Origin: Pseudoneurospora amorphoporcata
Lineage: Eukaryota > Ascomycota > Sordariomycetes > Sordariales > Sordariaceae
Direction: 5' to 3'
DNA length: 64,000 nt
NCBI GenBank assembly: GCA_033297205.1
Contig: MU859064.1
Span: 1 to 64,000, forward strand
The position numbers were made by a program, and so were the translations under genes. Positions 1 to 11,960 of the stretch are shown in pieces. The notes below the pieces were generated by a model. That model was given only the letters and a program-made list of their open reading frames with translations. It had not been told where the DNA came from and did not search any database. Every line of letters begins with the position of its first letter. The stretch's first letter is position 1.

Positions 1-12
1 TGGATAAGTTAG

Positions 13-78
13 CGAAGCCAAGAATATGGTGGCGAAGCCAAGAACGGTGGCGAGGCTGAGAACGCAATGGCCAAGCCT
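13..78. repeat. Short degenerate tandem repeat at window edge
   Basis: Three imperfect copies of an 18-20 base unit whose core is GCGAAGCCAAGAA lie head to tail (about 13-32, 33-50, 51-70), followed by a partial copy. The unit is G+C richer than the surrounding block. It may continue left of the window. No function is suggested. Confidence 0.5.
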
Positions 79-557
79 TGTTATTCTAACACATTTCTGT
101 GGAGACTAAGTTCCCCAGTGACCAGCCTACTATACTACTGAGTAGTACAGGGCAGTTACAAGGCACAGTACTAGCCACACGTTAACATTTACAATAGAAA
201 ATATAATTTATTCTTTGATTAAAATATTTATTAATTTATTAGAGTTGTATAAAAACCTTTATAATATTAAGTATTTCATTAAGTATAATGAAGATAAGAG
301 GTTTATATAAGTATTTTAAACTTTCAATTAGTATTTAAATATATAGACAAAGAACTTCTATATATTATTAGTCGATAATATATATAAAATAAGTATTTAT
401 ACAAATTTGTTATTTGTAGTACTTTTATATACTTTTTTATTATTATATAAATATATTTATCTACTATAAAAGAGTTTATACTAATTCTCTTTTTTTTATA
501 TAGGTTAATTATTTCAATTTCCCTTTCTTAATATTATTGCTATTGATACGTTAGATT

Positions 558-1199
558 ATAACTTTAGAAAAGGTCTAACTGTATGGTCACCATTGTCTAT
601 CCGTATGGTAATCTACTTTTTTCCTCTATATAAAACCCTAATCCTGCCGCCTCATCCCCATCAGCACTGGTCCCGCGCGTACGGCGACCGCCAAGCTCCT
701 AGATTTTAACTCATTACACATTCTGACCCCTGCACATCACACGTATCGCTGACAGCTATGACAGTTACTAACAGCTGACAATTGCTGACAGTCGTTGACA
801 GTCGCTGGCAATTGACAGTAATTGAGTATGATTGAGATAGTCACTCAATTGAGTGCGATTGAAATAGTCGCCCAATTGAGTACGATTGAGATAGTCGCTC
901 AATTAAGTACGATTAAACAATGTGCGACTGTGTTGTATGACTGTGCTGCTAACTGCCCTGTAAAGTACGCTATAAAATACCCTGTAAAGTGCGATATAGG
1001 GGTGCGTATCTGGTCTAGGCACTGCAGTCTAATGTTATGCATGAAAGAATAGTAATGCCCAAATTTTTAGGTAAAATTTTCGAAAGAATATATGTGGCAT
1101 CTATGGCCGCGCGAGAGTTAAGGATATATGTAAGGGAAAAAGTAGATCATCGTATGGATAGATAATAGTGACCTTACAGTTAGACTTTTTCTAACTTTA
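558..1199. mobile_element. Element with about 65-base inverted terminal repeats
   Basis: Bases 558-625 reappear as an imperfect inverted copy at 1130-1199; both share the core GTCTAACTGTA followed by GGTCAC, then a match ending in ATCTACTTTTT. Many mismatches are C/T or G/A, as expected after RIP. The roughly 500-base interior is less A+T rich than the flanks and includes a TATA-like stretch (TATATAAAA near 628) and a 27-base tandem repeat. No transposase can be read, so this would be a non-autonomous DNA element or the ends of a decayed one. No clear target duplication was found. Confidence 0.6.
823..914. repeat. 27-base tandem repeat, about 3.4 copies
   Basis: Units at 823-849, 850-876 and 877-903 plus a partial copy to 914 match at most positions; the unit begins TGAGTRYGATTGARATAGTC. 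Because 27 is a multiple of three, the repeat reads as a nine-residue peptide repeat (core IEIVAQLS) inside a 76-codon frame at 822-1052 that begins with a non-ATG codon. I do not regard that frame as a gene. The repeat sits inside the inverted-repeat element. Confidence 0.75.
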
Positions 1200-3441
1200 A
1201 TGTTAATTTTGCTCTTTCGAGTAGAGGGAAATAGAAAGACTTTAAATAGCAATTTAATTAAAGAAATTCTAAGAAAGTTATGAAATTACTAACCCTAATA
1301 TTATTATTAGCGATTTTGATAAAGGATTTAAAAAGGCTACTATTGCTAGCTACCTAAATATACTATATTAATTGTATATGTAGTATATTATTAAGAATAT
1401 AAATTATTATATTAAGAAGAAGTAAATATAATTAAGTAGCGTTAAGCTAATCCTCGGTATTAATTTACTAAATCTCTCCCTAATTATATAGAATTTAAAT
1501 AGTGAAAGTTTTAATCTTTTATCCTACTGAGGCTCTACAGCTGTACTAGAAGATAAAGCTACTAATAAATATTTTAACAACATTATTAAATACAAAAGAA
1601 TTACAACATAAAGTGATATTGTAATAGAAGATAATTATTCGAATTCTAATAATAATTCTAAAAGGAATCGTTTCTACTACGAGGACTTTTCTAAATCTTT
1701 ATACTTCTCTAAGTCCTAGGATAGATTTGCTAAATTAAACTTTTAATTCTAATAGAAAGTTTTAAGTGGTTGCGACTTAGAAGTTTTGGACTTTGGAGTT
1801 TAAGAATTAGACATATTCTATTTAATCCTATAAGATTTAGATTTATTATATATATTATATATACTTTTATAGACGATTCAAAAGAAGATAACTGAAAATA
1901 AATTAAGAATACTACTATTGCTATTTAATTTATATAGTAGCTAGATAATAGGTAGGGAGTTTGTGAAGTAGTAAAAGAGCTACTAACTAAAGCTACTATT
2001 CTATATAATTGTAAAATCTCTATTTTTAATTTAATTTATCAATTTTATTAAAATTCCTATAAGAGGTTTTAAAAGGTATAGAAGTAAGTAGTTTATATTA
2101 ATAACGAAGGTTATTTTAAGAAGGTATAGTAATTAAGAGTTAATAAATTTAGATAGTAAATATATAAGTATTTTATATTTTCTCTCTTTTTTTTATAATA
2201 AATTATATATTGTTTTCGCTTATATTTCTTTATTATAATATTCTTATTCTACCTTTATGAATATTACTTCATATAAATTAACGAGTTTAGTAATTATATT
2301 ATTTTGAAATATAGAAATTATAGTATTAAGGTAATTATTTAAATTAAATTTGCATATAAAATTATTAAGCGCTTCGTTAAAAACTACTTCTCTTTATTAA
2401 ATTAATTGTACGAATATATATAATTTACTTATCGCTCTTAGAGGGAGGTATTTAGAATTAAATATATAAAGGCGTAATAAGAAGTCTTAATTAAATATAA
2501 GAAGGTAAGGATATTCAAAGATTTAGTAATGAAAATTATATTATATACTCTTAAATTATTATACTACTAATACTGCTATATTTATAATGATTAACTTAAA
2601 AATTTAAATTAAAACTTATATACTATATATAAAAAGGAATTTACTATATAATATAGTCTCTTATATAAATATTTTATATTAAAATTATTATAAATAGTCT
2701 CTAACCTACTAATATTAATTATAAAGAATATAAATACCTATTAATTATTAAATAGTTCAATAAGCGAAGTTGAACGCTATATTTATATAATTTATAACCC
2801 TATTACCTTATTTAACTATTGACAGAAAATGATTATTTTTAATTTAAATTTTATTAAATATATAAGAGGGATATTAAGACGGGACTTTATACACTCAGAA
2901 GTTTACGGACTATATAATTTAAAGAGTAGTTATATATTATTTATTTAATTTATTAAATTTTGAATTATTACTGTCCCTACTACTATTATATTTAATTGTA
3001 ATTATAAGTAATACAATAATAATCGTATACCCTCTTATAATAAAGACAGAGTAAGTCTTCGCCATATAGTAGTATAGAATACATATAAGAGAATTCTAAC
3101 GCTTATCTTTCCCTGTTAAAAATAGTTTTATAATAGTAAAAGAGAGATTTAATAAGTAGTAATGTAAGAATTAATAGGAGAAGATATATTGTTTATTTGA
3201 ATAAATTTCAAATATTTCGCTACAATTTTATAGAAAATATTATATTATAAAGAACTTTAATACTATAATTATTAACAATAATTCTAACTATTATAATACC
3301 CTTTCCTCTTCTAATATACCTACGAGTATTTCTAACTCCTTTACCCTTACCTTTACTTTTACTATATTATTCCTAGCGAATATTAATACCCTCTCTATTT
3401 TCTTACTCTTAAGGCTAGTACTAGCTACCTATTTAATAATA

Positions 3442-3858
3442 AGCAACTCTACTCGCACCGTAAGAAAACTCTATTCGCACCGTAAAGAAGATTTAAACTT
3501 CTACCTTTATCTCGCTAAAGATAAGATATATAAAAAAAGAAGTAGGTCTAAAATACTTCTTGAATTTTTATAGATTTTTCAATCTACTCTAGGCCTCTTA
3601 CCGCTCCTAGATTGGCTAGGTTTTTCTAATATTTAACTTTAATCGTCTTAAATTTTAATAATTCTAAGCACTTTCGAGTTTGAGACTTTATATAAGGCGT
3701 AGACAAGTAATATGAGGCTTGAAAAATAAAGAAAAAAATAAGAAAAAATCTAGGCTAATTTACGTACTTAGAGCCCCCTTACCTAGAGAGAAACTTCAGA
3801 TTTTCTTTTCGTTTCACGGTGCGAATAGAGTTTTCCTACGGTGCGAGTAGAATTACTC
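3442..3858. mobile_element. 417-bp MITE-like element with TIRs and 9-bp target duplication
   Basis: The left end (3442-3487) and right end (about 3813-3858) are inverted copies. Each contains two spaced copies of a TCTAYTCGCACCGT-type motif. The element is flanked on both sides by the same nine bases, TTAATAATA (3433-3441 and 3859-3867), as a target-site duplication would be. Differences between the ends are largely C-to-T, consistent with RIP. No coding frame lies inside. A 9-bp duplication fits Mutator-like elements better than Tc1/mariner (TA) or hAT (8 bp), but the family is inference. Confidence 0.7.
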
Positions 3859-4394
3859 TTAATAATAGCCGTATTATAACTATCTGCTGATTTAAACTAA
3901 TTCTAATTAATTTAATTATAGAGTACTAATTCTTATTAAATAGCTCTTTAATATTAGGATAATTTACCTTCTTTTAACTAATTATGAGAAAATAAATAAA
4001 TAATATTAATAATGTAATATAAGTAAACTCTAGCTCCTATAGTACTATTTCTAGGACTATATTTATGAAGGTTTAATAATATAATTAATAATTCAGGAGT
4101 TCTCTAGTACTTTGGATAATACTTATACAGCGGGTATTAGAATTAGGATAAGTATATATACTTTAATGAATACTTTAGATAGTATGTATAGTAAGTATAG
4201 TAAGTGCAGCCTCAATAGAGATAGTAATTATAGTAGTAAAAACTATATTAACTCTCTTAGTAGTAAATAATTAATTAGATTAATAACTCTAAATAGCTTT
4301 ATGTAAAAGATTGACGTAGATTTAGTAGTGTTCTGGCACGCGGCTGGGCTATGCTGGGCGGCTAGGCGGCTTACTCAGCTATAAAAATAGGTTT

Positions 4395-4438
4395 ACTCTA
4401 CGTACGCACGGTTTCCACTCTACGTGCCCATGGTTACC
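4395..4438. repeat. 22-bp tandem duplication at block boundary
   Basis: Two adjacent 22-base units (4395-4416 and 4417-4438) both start ACTCTACGT and match at about 18 of 22 positions. They sit at the edge where the AT-rich block gives way to normal sequence, so they may mark an old insertion or excision end. Confidence 0.5.
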
Positions 4439-7400
4439 GTAAGGGATTAGAGGCGTGCGGGGCGTCTTGGAAGGTTGCGAAGGTCCATAGAGCACCAAGG
4501 AATGGCCCAATGCCTGCTTGGGGCGTCCGCTAATGCGCAGCAGAGTGATTTGTGACGACGAGCAATAACGAGGACAGGGGTTGTCTGACACAGATCACTC
4601 AAACGCCCTGTGTCACTGCCTCTCCATTTTGCCCATGCATGCCGACTAACGTCCAATGCATCATCCTACACACGCCCCCCTTTTATCCCCCAGGCCGTTG
4701 ATTGCTCATCTAAAGAAGCAAATGGGATGTGGAGGATGATGGGATAGTGTCCTTGTCAAAGAAGGAGGGGGGTGAGCCGAGCTGCTAGTATAGCAAGACG
4801 GAAAGGATCAGAGCGGCATCCACCGAACCCCATCGTTTCGTTGCGAAAACTGGAAAGCCAAAGAGCCCGTGTGACGCACTCTGTTGTGCCCATTCCGCTG
4901 TAGTGCCCTGTATGAACGTTTGTCTGGCGACGGCTCACCAACTTGCTCTTTGTTGCTGAGCAATTCCTGGTCAGCCCGTGACCTTGCGATTCTTATGTTT
5001 CCGCCGTTTGGGGGTGATGAAAACGTGCTGCTGTATTGCCCGTTTACATACATACACACACACACAGACAACATCAGACGTTTTCCGCGCAGCGAAAGAA
5101 AAGTACAGCGGAAACATGTACGCACACAGCCATGAACGCGGACGCAGACACCTACAGGCTGCACTCGGTCCCTGAATGAGTCCCGACTGTTTGTTATTTG
5201 GTATCCGATGCCGTGCACTCGTAGGGTCAGCACTCCCAGCAAGGCGTCCACGTTCGAAGTAGCTGGCAAACGTGCTATTCGGTATTCCTTGATGACCAGC
5301 CTGGCGCGCTTTGGTCGTATGAGTTTGATGAGGTACTGGTCAGCAGGCCAAAGCTGGTTTGATCCGCCTGTCCGTTTTGTAAGCACTTGTGTGTTTACGA
5401 TATGTTCTCTAGCATGACGGCAAGCTGGTGTTGGTGGCTCTGGCGGCAAGAGGCGCCGAATAATGCTGTTACTGATACGCGTACTGCTGATAGGAAGTGG
5501 CAAAAGGTGGACAACAGGAGGGAAGTTTGTGATTGGCATGCGGCATGTTTCTGACGGTTTCTGAAGCCAGCGGCCCTTGTAAAAGGGAACAAGTTGCAAC
5601 ACGCAATGCGGCAAGCGGCTCCAGAATTCCGATGATGTCGGGGCTCGCGGGGCTGGTGGAAAATATGCCTTTGTCTGCTGACGAATAAGTCGCCGTTTCC
5701 GAGGCGAGCTGGCGAGAGAAGCCGTACCGTATCTGCCGTATTGCGCGTCGAGCTCGTCTTCGCTCACCGCAGTCGCCTGGACGCCCGAACGCCCCTATAG
5801 CTCCGTTAAAAGGATGATGGGCGGCCTTGCGGCGGTCATCATTCATGCCGATGCCTGTATTACCCTGTTTGATTCGACAAGGACGTCCCGAGTAACTTAC
5901 AGATCCATGCCTGATTGGCTGTGCAGCCCTGAGTCGAAACTTGATCTGTGACCATTTTGCATCTCTGCTGAAGTGCCTGTGCTGATACTACCTACCAGTA
6001 GGCATTTTGTCAATAGAAGGCTCTTTAGAGGACTCTGCTTACTGCATTTTGTTATATTTTGTAATCCCTACCACTGTTTTGTGACGGCCTTTCGTAGCCA
6101 AAGCAAAGTGTAGTGGACTGTCCATATTCGGTTTGTTTTTACGACCCCTTCGGCAGGCAACTCAAAATCGCTATATGGCGTAAGAGCCAGTTCCGACATG
6201 TTCACGCAATGATGTCCAAGTAGATACCTAGTATGCTCAGATATTGGACGGCCTGGTGGGCGGGGCGTGTCCATCCTGAGCTCTGTGCTCGTGGAATTTC
6301 AGGTGGAGGCTCGGGACTTCCATGTTAGGTATAAGTGGTGAGCCAGTCCGGGCTCATGGTTCGATGGCTGAAGATAGACAGACTCCCTTGCCAGATGTTT
6401 TGGGCATCAGGTGGCCTCTATCAAATCGTACGTAGTCCGTCATATATTGGTTACGTGAGCAAGCCGAGTCAAGGTCGTCGGGGTCTGTCCAAGCTCCGTC
6501 GGAGTCATGAAGTCGAGCCAAAGAGTCGAACCTGGAAGTTCTGGAAATGGGGACAGTGGTGGTAGTGTACGTAGAGGGTAGGACGACATGGGCATGTCGG
6601 CATGGACATGGACCGAGTCCTGGTCCTAGAAGAGGAGTGGTCGCAATTCCTCCATCCGGGCGGTGGATGGAGATGATCGATGGCCGGAAATGAAGGCAAT
6701 CAAGTGGAAGATTGTCGGTTGGTAATGTTGCGACGGTTTGCGAACTGGAAGTCGGGAATGAAACTGGATTGGTCAAGAGTCGGAACGTGTGAAGAAGGCT
6801 GAGAGATCTTCTTGTTTGCTTTGTGGTTGGAGCCTTGTGAGTGACGTTTAAGTGAATGCCGGACGATAACAATTTTGCTAGAAAATGGCAGCACAACCTG
6901 TTAGTGGATGGCAGGGGTCCGAGTACATCGAAAGATGTCCGTTGAGAATCGGTTAGGTGCCCCGCATCCTCTTGAACTTTAGTCACAAAACACCCGTGTT
7001 CGCTCCTGCCATGCGCAACTGCAAAACTGAAAGAGTCTTTTCAGTTGAGGTGTTTGATTGGCCAGGCAGCCATAATGAGCTCTTCAGTCTAGGGCAGTAC
7101 CTCTAGGCAGGAGGTCGTCCTTTCTCATCTCCATGAATCTTGAAATGATAAGGATGCAACCACCGCTCGCTCTTCCACGGTTCCATTGCAGCAAATGATG
7201 CGCAGATTTCTGCAACCCCGGCCTCAACCCTCATTTCGATTTCTATCCTTTGTTGGATGCTCTCCGGCTGGGCGGGCGTCTAGGCAAGTCCACCAGACTC
7301 TTCACAGTTTGATATCTCGAGCCGCTTGCGACATGGCCGTCGACGCCGTGGCCCGCCGTGGCCGCATCCCGACAGGCTTCCAGGGCGCTATTCGAAGTCC

Positions 7401-10400
7401 AGCAGACCTGATATCTGCAAGACCCTCAACAAGTGCTCATTTCACGCCCTACCTATTTCAGGAAGCATCGTCGACAAGCAGAAAGAAGCAACAAAAGTTG
7501 AACAGAAAGCTCCCTGGTGAGCCAAGTCTGCAGTACAGGGTTTGATTATTGGCCGCCGCCCTGCAATCCCTTCGATTGAGTGCCATCCGACTCACACACC
7601 AATGTACCGGAAGAATTGGCAGAATGCACTCATCACACTGACGGCACATGGTGGACCAACAACCTTTCTGGTCAGCCGAGGCCATCCTTCCTTTTCTTCC
7701 GACGGCCATATCGACGCCCACGCCCACGGTCCCACGGGTGACGACTGACGGCGCTGTGACAACGCTAACTGCGGCTGCTTGAGACGGTCCCAGAACCACT
7801 CCGGCAGCATGGTAACGGTACGGTACCTTGGCAGATACTGGAAGATTCATCATCTGGTTCCAGAAGGCCGGGGTTCCATTTTGAATCCCGGGTCAAGACG
7901 TGGACAGCCTTTAACTGCTCTGAGCGGCCCACGACGGGCACGGCGACGAGCATGGCCTTATGAACATCTTCCCCGCTCATACTACGCCGAGCGCATCAAC
8001 TAGTCCCCGCAAATTGCCCATCAATCACGGCTCACAACATCATGCTGGCGAGCCCATGGACTACCGAGTGAGACATCAAATCTCACCTTGATAGCAGTTT
8101 TCCCACGCTTGCTTCGAGAACCCTAACCGAAGGATCCGCGACCATCAAGAGACTTTCTACATTGAGATATCCAGGCGCCCATCATCCCCAAGCACGCGTT
8201 TGAAACATTTTGTTGACGCACCGCAAGCGACGATCTCGATGGAAGCTCCGATACTCTCGTTAGGAACAGACAAGGCGGGGCAAATTACCATCCTGGACAT
8301 TTACATCATTGCAACCACTCACAAGTTGCTCCCTTGGGAGGGGAAACTAGCGCCGCACGTCATCGGTAACGGCCGATCTGTGACCATGCACCGACTCTGC
8401 ATGGCGGTGATCATAAAAAAGTTTGGAATAGCCGCCATGACCTAACCTCCAGCTACGCCGACCGGAGCCACCGTGATTGCCATCGTATGCTCTTCTCGCT
8501 TCCATGTAGGGCCTCCCTCGCATCACAGCAAGGCTCTACCAGTTACGGTCCATGGAAGATGATGTTGTCTCCAAAGAAACGGAACAAACTTTCTCAAAAC
8601 TCCAATCGAACCCCGTCAGGCGTCATGTCAGGCATGAATGGGTGGGGTCCAAGAGGGCGCGGCATACCGGTATGTCTCTCACATCATCCAGCATGTCTGT
8701 GTACGCACGTGTTCCGGCTGGTTGAAGGAGGACTCTGTGGCAAAAAGCTTCCACTACTCCCTCATTCTCAACAGTGCAAGTGGCTCGGCCTTGGGAATGG
8801 GTTGGCTGTCTGTTCATCCTCTAGACTAATAACCAACCGCAGGATTGGATTGGATAAAGGGCTGAACGAGCCACTAGTCTAGTGAACGGTCAAGCGCTCT
8901 CACCAAATATCAACATACTAATCATCAAACAGGGCATGTACAACCCCGTGACTTTCAGGACATGCAAATCATCATAGCCAATCTCAGCAAGGGCCAATGC
9001 GAAACAGTGATCGCTGCCTACCATCATGAAGGCTCCCCCGTCTCTTCTGGTCGGCTCACATGGAGAACCAAATATTCGGTAGGACCGTCTCTTGAGCAAG
9101 CCATGATTGGATAAGTGCCATCATATTTCCTTTGCTTCATGGACCCGGCCAACTCCGATATACACAAGTTTTCAATAATTAGAGGCCCATCATTTACGAA
9201 GGTTCCAAGTCAGTATTAACAACTGCCACCAATATGTTCGGCAGTGATGCTCCCCAATACCTTTTCGGTATGATTCCAAGAGTGGCATAAGCAGTACTTT
9301 CGAAGAAATACAGCGAAGTCAACCAGAGGAGCACTGTACGATGGAAAATGAATGTCGGCTCTGTCGGTGCAGATGACTGAAAAGATGGCAGGGCGGAACC
9401 TGAAGCACTTCTGTATACGGATATTCGCACCGACCTTGTCCGCAATTGGACTCAAAGAAGGTCAGTCTCCATCGAAACCGGTAACACCTGTGGTAGCCTC
9501 ACGACAAAATAATTAACGTGCTACGCCTTATATACGGAACCCCGGAGGTGAAATGCTACTGGGGTTCATTGGAATTGTACGACTCTCTTGGTGCCGTGCA
9601 TAGGGGCCGGGCCCTTCCTTGTTGAATATTCAACCAAGGTGCTTTGTCCGGGGAGGCCAGGTTGTTGAACTGACCTGGTCATCATACCTCGATTCCATCA
9701 CTCATCGACCCCGAACTCACTGTTTGCTCAATCATAAGCTCAGTGGCCCTGCTGCTTCATCCGGTCTGTTGCGCTACGCGTACATCTACAAATGCCTCAT
9801 ATCGGCGTTTATCTGTGCCCTAAAACGACAGCAGTCGCACATTTTAGCTTGTGGCACAGTCGGAAAGGGCAGCGTCAACTCAGCATGACCGATCCCTGCC
9901 AAGCACTGGCTCCGAACCAACAGCAGCATGCACGGCAGACAGGATGGAGTACATAGCAACGCGGTGGAACGGTTGAGGTGTCGCAAGATCCTGTCGTGAT
10001 ACGAGACACTCCGCTCGAGGGTTGAAGACATTGAACACACGAACCAACCAACTTCACGGTGAGACATGCGCGATCGGGTGGACGGTCCTCAGAGTTGAGA
10101 TGGCAAATGGTGCTCTTCACTGGCTTCGATGCGGTGGCCCTTGTTATGTTGGGAGTAAAGTTGCTGGCGGTTGTCAGGTTCTTAATACAGGCCTAGCATG
10201 AAAACATCAACCAGAAAGGGGCCACCGCCAGTAGCAAAGACATGATAAGGGCTCCTTATTAATATCTTCCCCAGTCAGCACCTTTCTGCTTCAATGGTCT
10301 CAGCGTACGGCTGAAGGAATATGAGAACAACCCTTGTATGGCGACACCCATCACGTAGCTACCCGCTCAGAAGCTACCCGCCGTCCCTGTGTGATAGTTG

Positions 10401-11909
10401 CAGCAGCAGTAGCAGCACTTGAAGGCAGGGTGGACAATCGACTTAACAACCCATACGAACCCGAAATCGCATGCTAACTTACACTTGCGTCCCTTCCACC
10501 CAATATCATCAGTTCCCGCCGGTAGACGCCGATCTGAATGGCCTCCCGAAGGAAATAGTGGCCTATACCGTCATTAAGCTGCCATCATCTCCTCCCTCCT
10601 TGCCGGCACCCTATTCCCAATGACGTCCCAATGTGTCGCACATACACACCCACGCACTACTTGGCTATTTGCCCTGCCTCACTGGGTTTTCGCCAGATGT
10701 ACAATGCTGACTGACTACCCACACCGTGAACTGGACGACGTTGTGTACGCGACATTCTCAGCTTCGTCGGGCCTGTCATCCGCCTTACCAGCAGAAACTG
10801 ACCCAAACCCGTAGGTTTGTACGCCGCAGTATGCCCCGTATAGAGGCGGACATCTGTACCTGTAAGCCGGCGGGAAGACAAGCTGCTCCCTTATAGGGAG
10901 AATGGGTGGCAACAGTGACACCCAGTGATCGGTCGCGTCCGACTCAGAATGAGACCAAAACATATTCTCTATAGGTCGGACACTAGACGTTGTCTGGCTC
11001 AGTGGCTGAGTGACGTTCAACCCTGTTATGTTGAGCTGGATGACTGACTTCCATAACATGGTTTTGAGCAACGAGTCTTTGCCACACCTGGCATTGCGTT
11101 GATTATCATCTCTGGCTTGTAGAGGGGCCATTGCAATTTTCGTGCGCCTAGGTTGGTTGCTCCTGTGTCGATAACCCGATCCCGATAGCCCTCGTTAAAA
11201 GGGGCCAGTCAGTCAAGCTTCTGAGGCTAGTCGTGTAACCTGTAGAGCTGGAGCCGCTGGCTTATATGTTAACACCTAGCCGCAACTCAATCTGCGCGGT
11301 AAGAATCACTGTTTGATCCATATTGATTCAGCCTCATGGAAATACCACCACGATGGAGCACTCGTCTCCGCGAGAGACGGCGAGTTTCACTGATAAACAG
11401 TATTTCCGTGCCTCGCCACCGCCCTTGGACAGTTGAAACATGCCTCATTACCACGTTTTACTGTTGGTACTCGTTGCAGTGTTCATTGACATAGATTAAA
11501 TAGCCTGGCTATAGAAGCCGTGTGGCGGCGCCTCATCTCATAGATATCTAGCTCCGTCTACAATCGTTTATTGCAGGATGTAACACCACAGAGCGATGAT
11601 TGTCTTGTGGTTAGACGACTTCGCTGACTCAGGAATTACGCTTCACGGATAGTAGTATTATGTAACTTCTTTCTCATTCCGGGAGTAACAACGTTAGGCC
11701 AAAATACACGAATCGCCGCCTCACTTGTGCATATCACGTCTGATCTCATTTCACTGCTGATGAGCATTTCACCAACGGCAGGCATGGCGGCACAGTTGTC
11801 TGCACGTCGGAGTTTACACGGAACAGACGATATCTGGAAAAACCATTTTAGTGTACGACAAGCCAATAACAAAGAAGGCGGATGAGCAGTTGATCACCAA
11901 AACACTACA

Positions 11910-11960
11910 GCGGGAGATCTCCCGCGGCTGATGATGTTGGTGGCGGGTAGGTATATAAAA
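11910..11960 (+). promoter_or_regulatory. Promoter-like palindrome plus TATA box
   Basis: Bases 11910-11925 form a perfect 16-base palindrome, GCGGGAGATCTCCCGC, which contains facing CGG and CCG triplets of the kind bound by Zn2Cys6 dimers. TATATAAAA follows at 11952-11960. A downstream ATG near 12040 is followed within about 22 bases by a GTAAGT donor-like site, but no convincing protein follows. The element is seen directly; a role as a promoter is inference. Confidence 0.3.

Larger units (their letters stand above)
1..4370. repeat. AT-rich, RIP-like block
   Basis: This block is strongly A+T rich, with long runs of TA, TTA and AATA words and TAA/TAG stops in all frames. No protein can be read across it. 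That pattern is what repeat-induced point mutation leaves in old transposon copies in Neurospora and relatives. The parent element cannot be named by eye. Composition changes sharply to ordinary near-50% G+C at about 4330-4370. Two less mutated islands lie inside it, each bounded by inverted repeats (558-1199 and 3442-3858). The block may be heterochromatin, a dispersed relic cluster or a subtelomere; the window does not decide which. The RIP assignment is inference from composition. Confidence 0.8.
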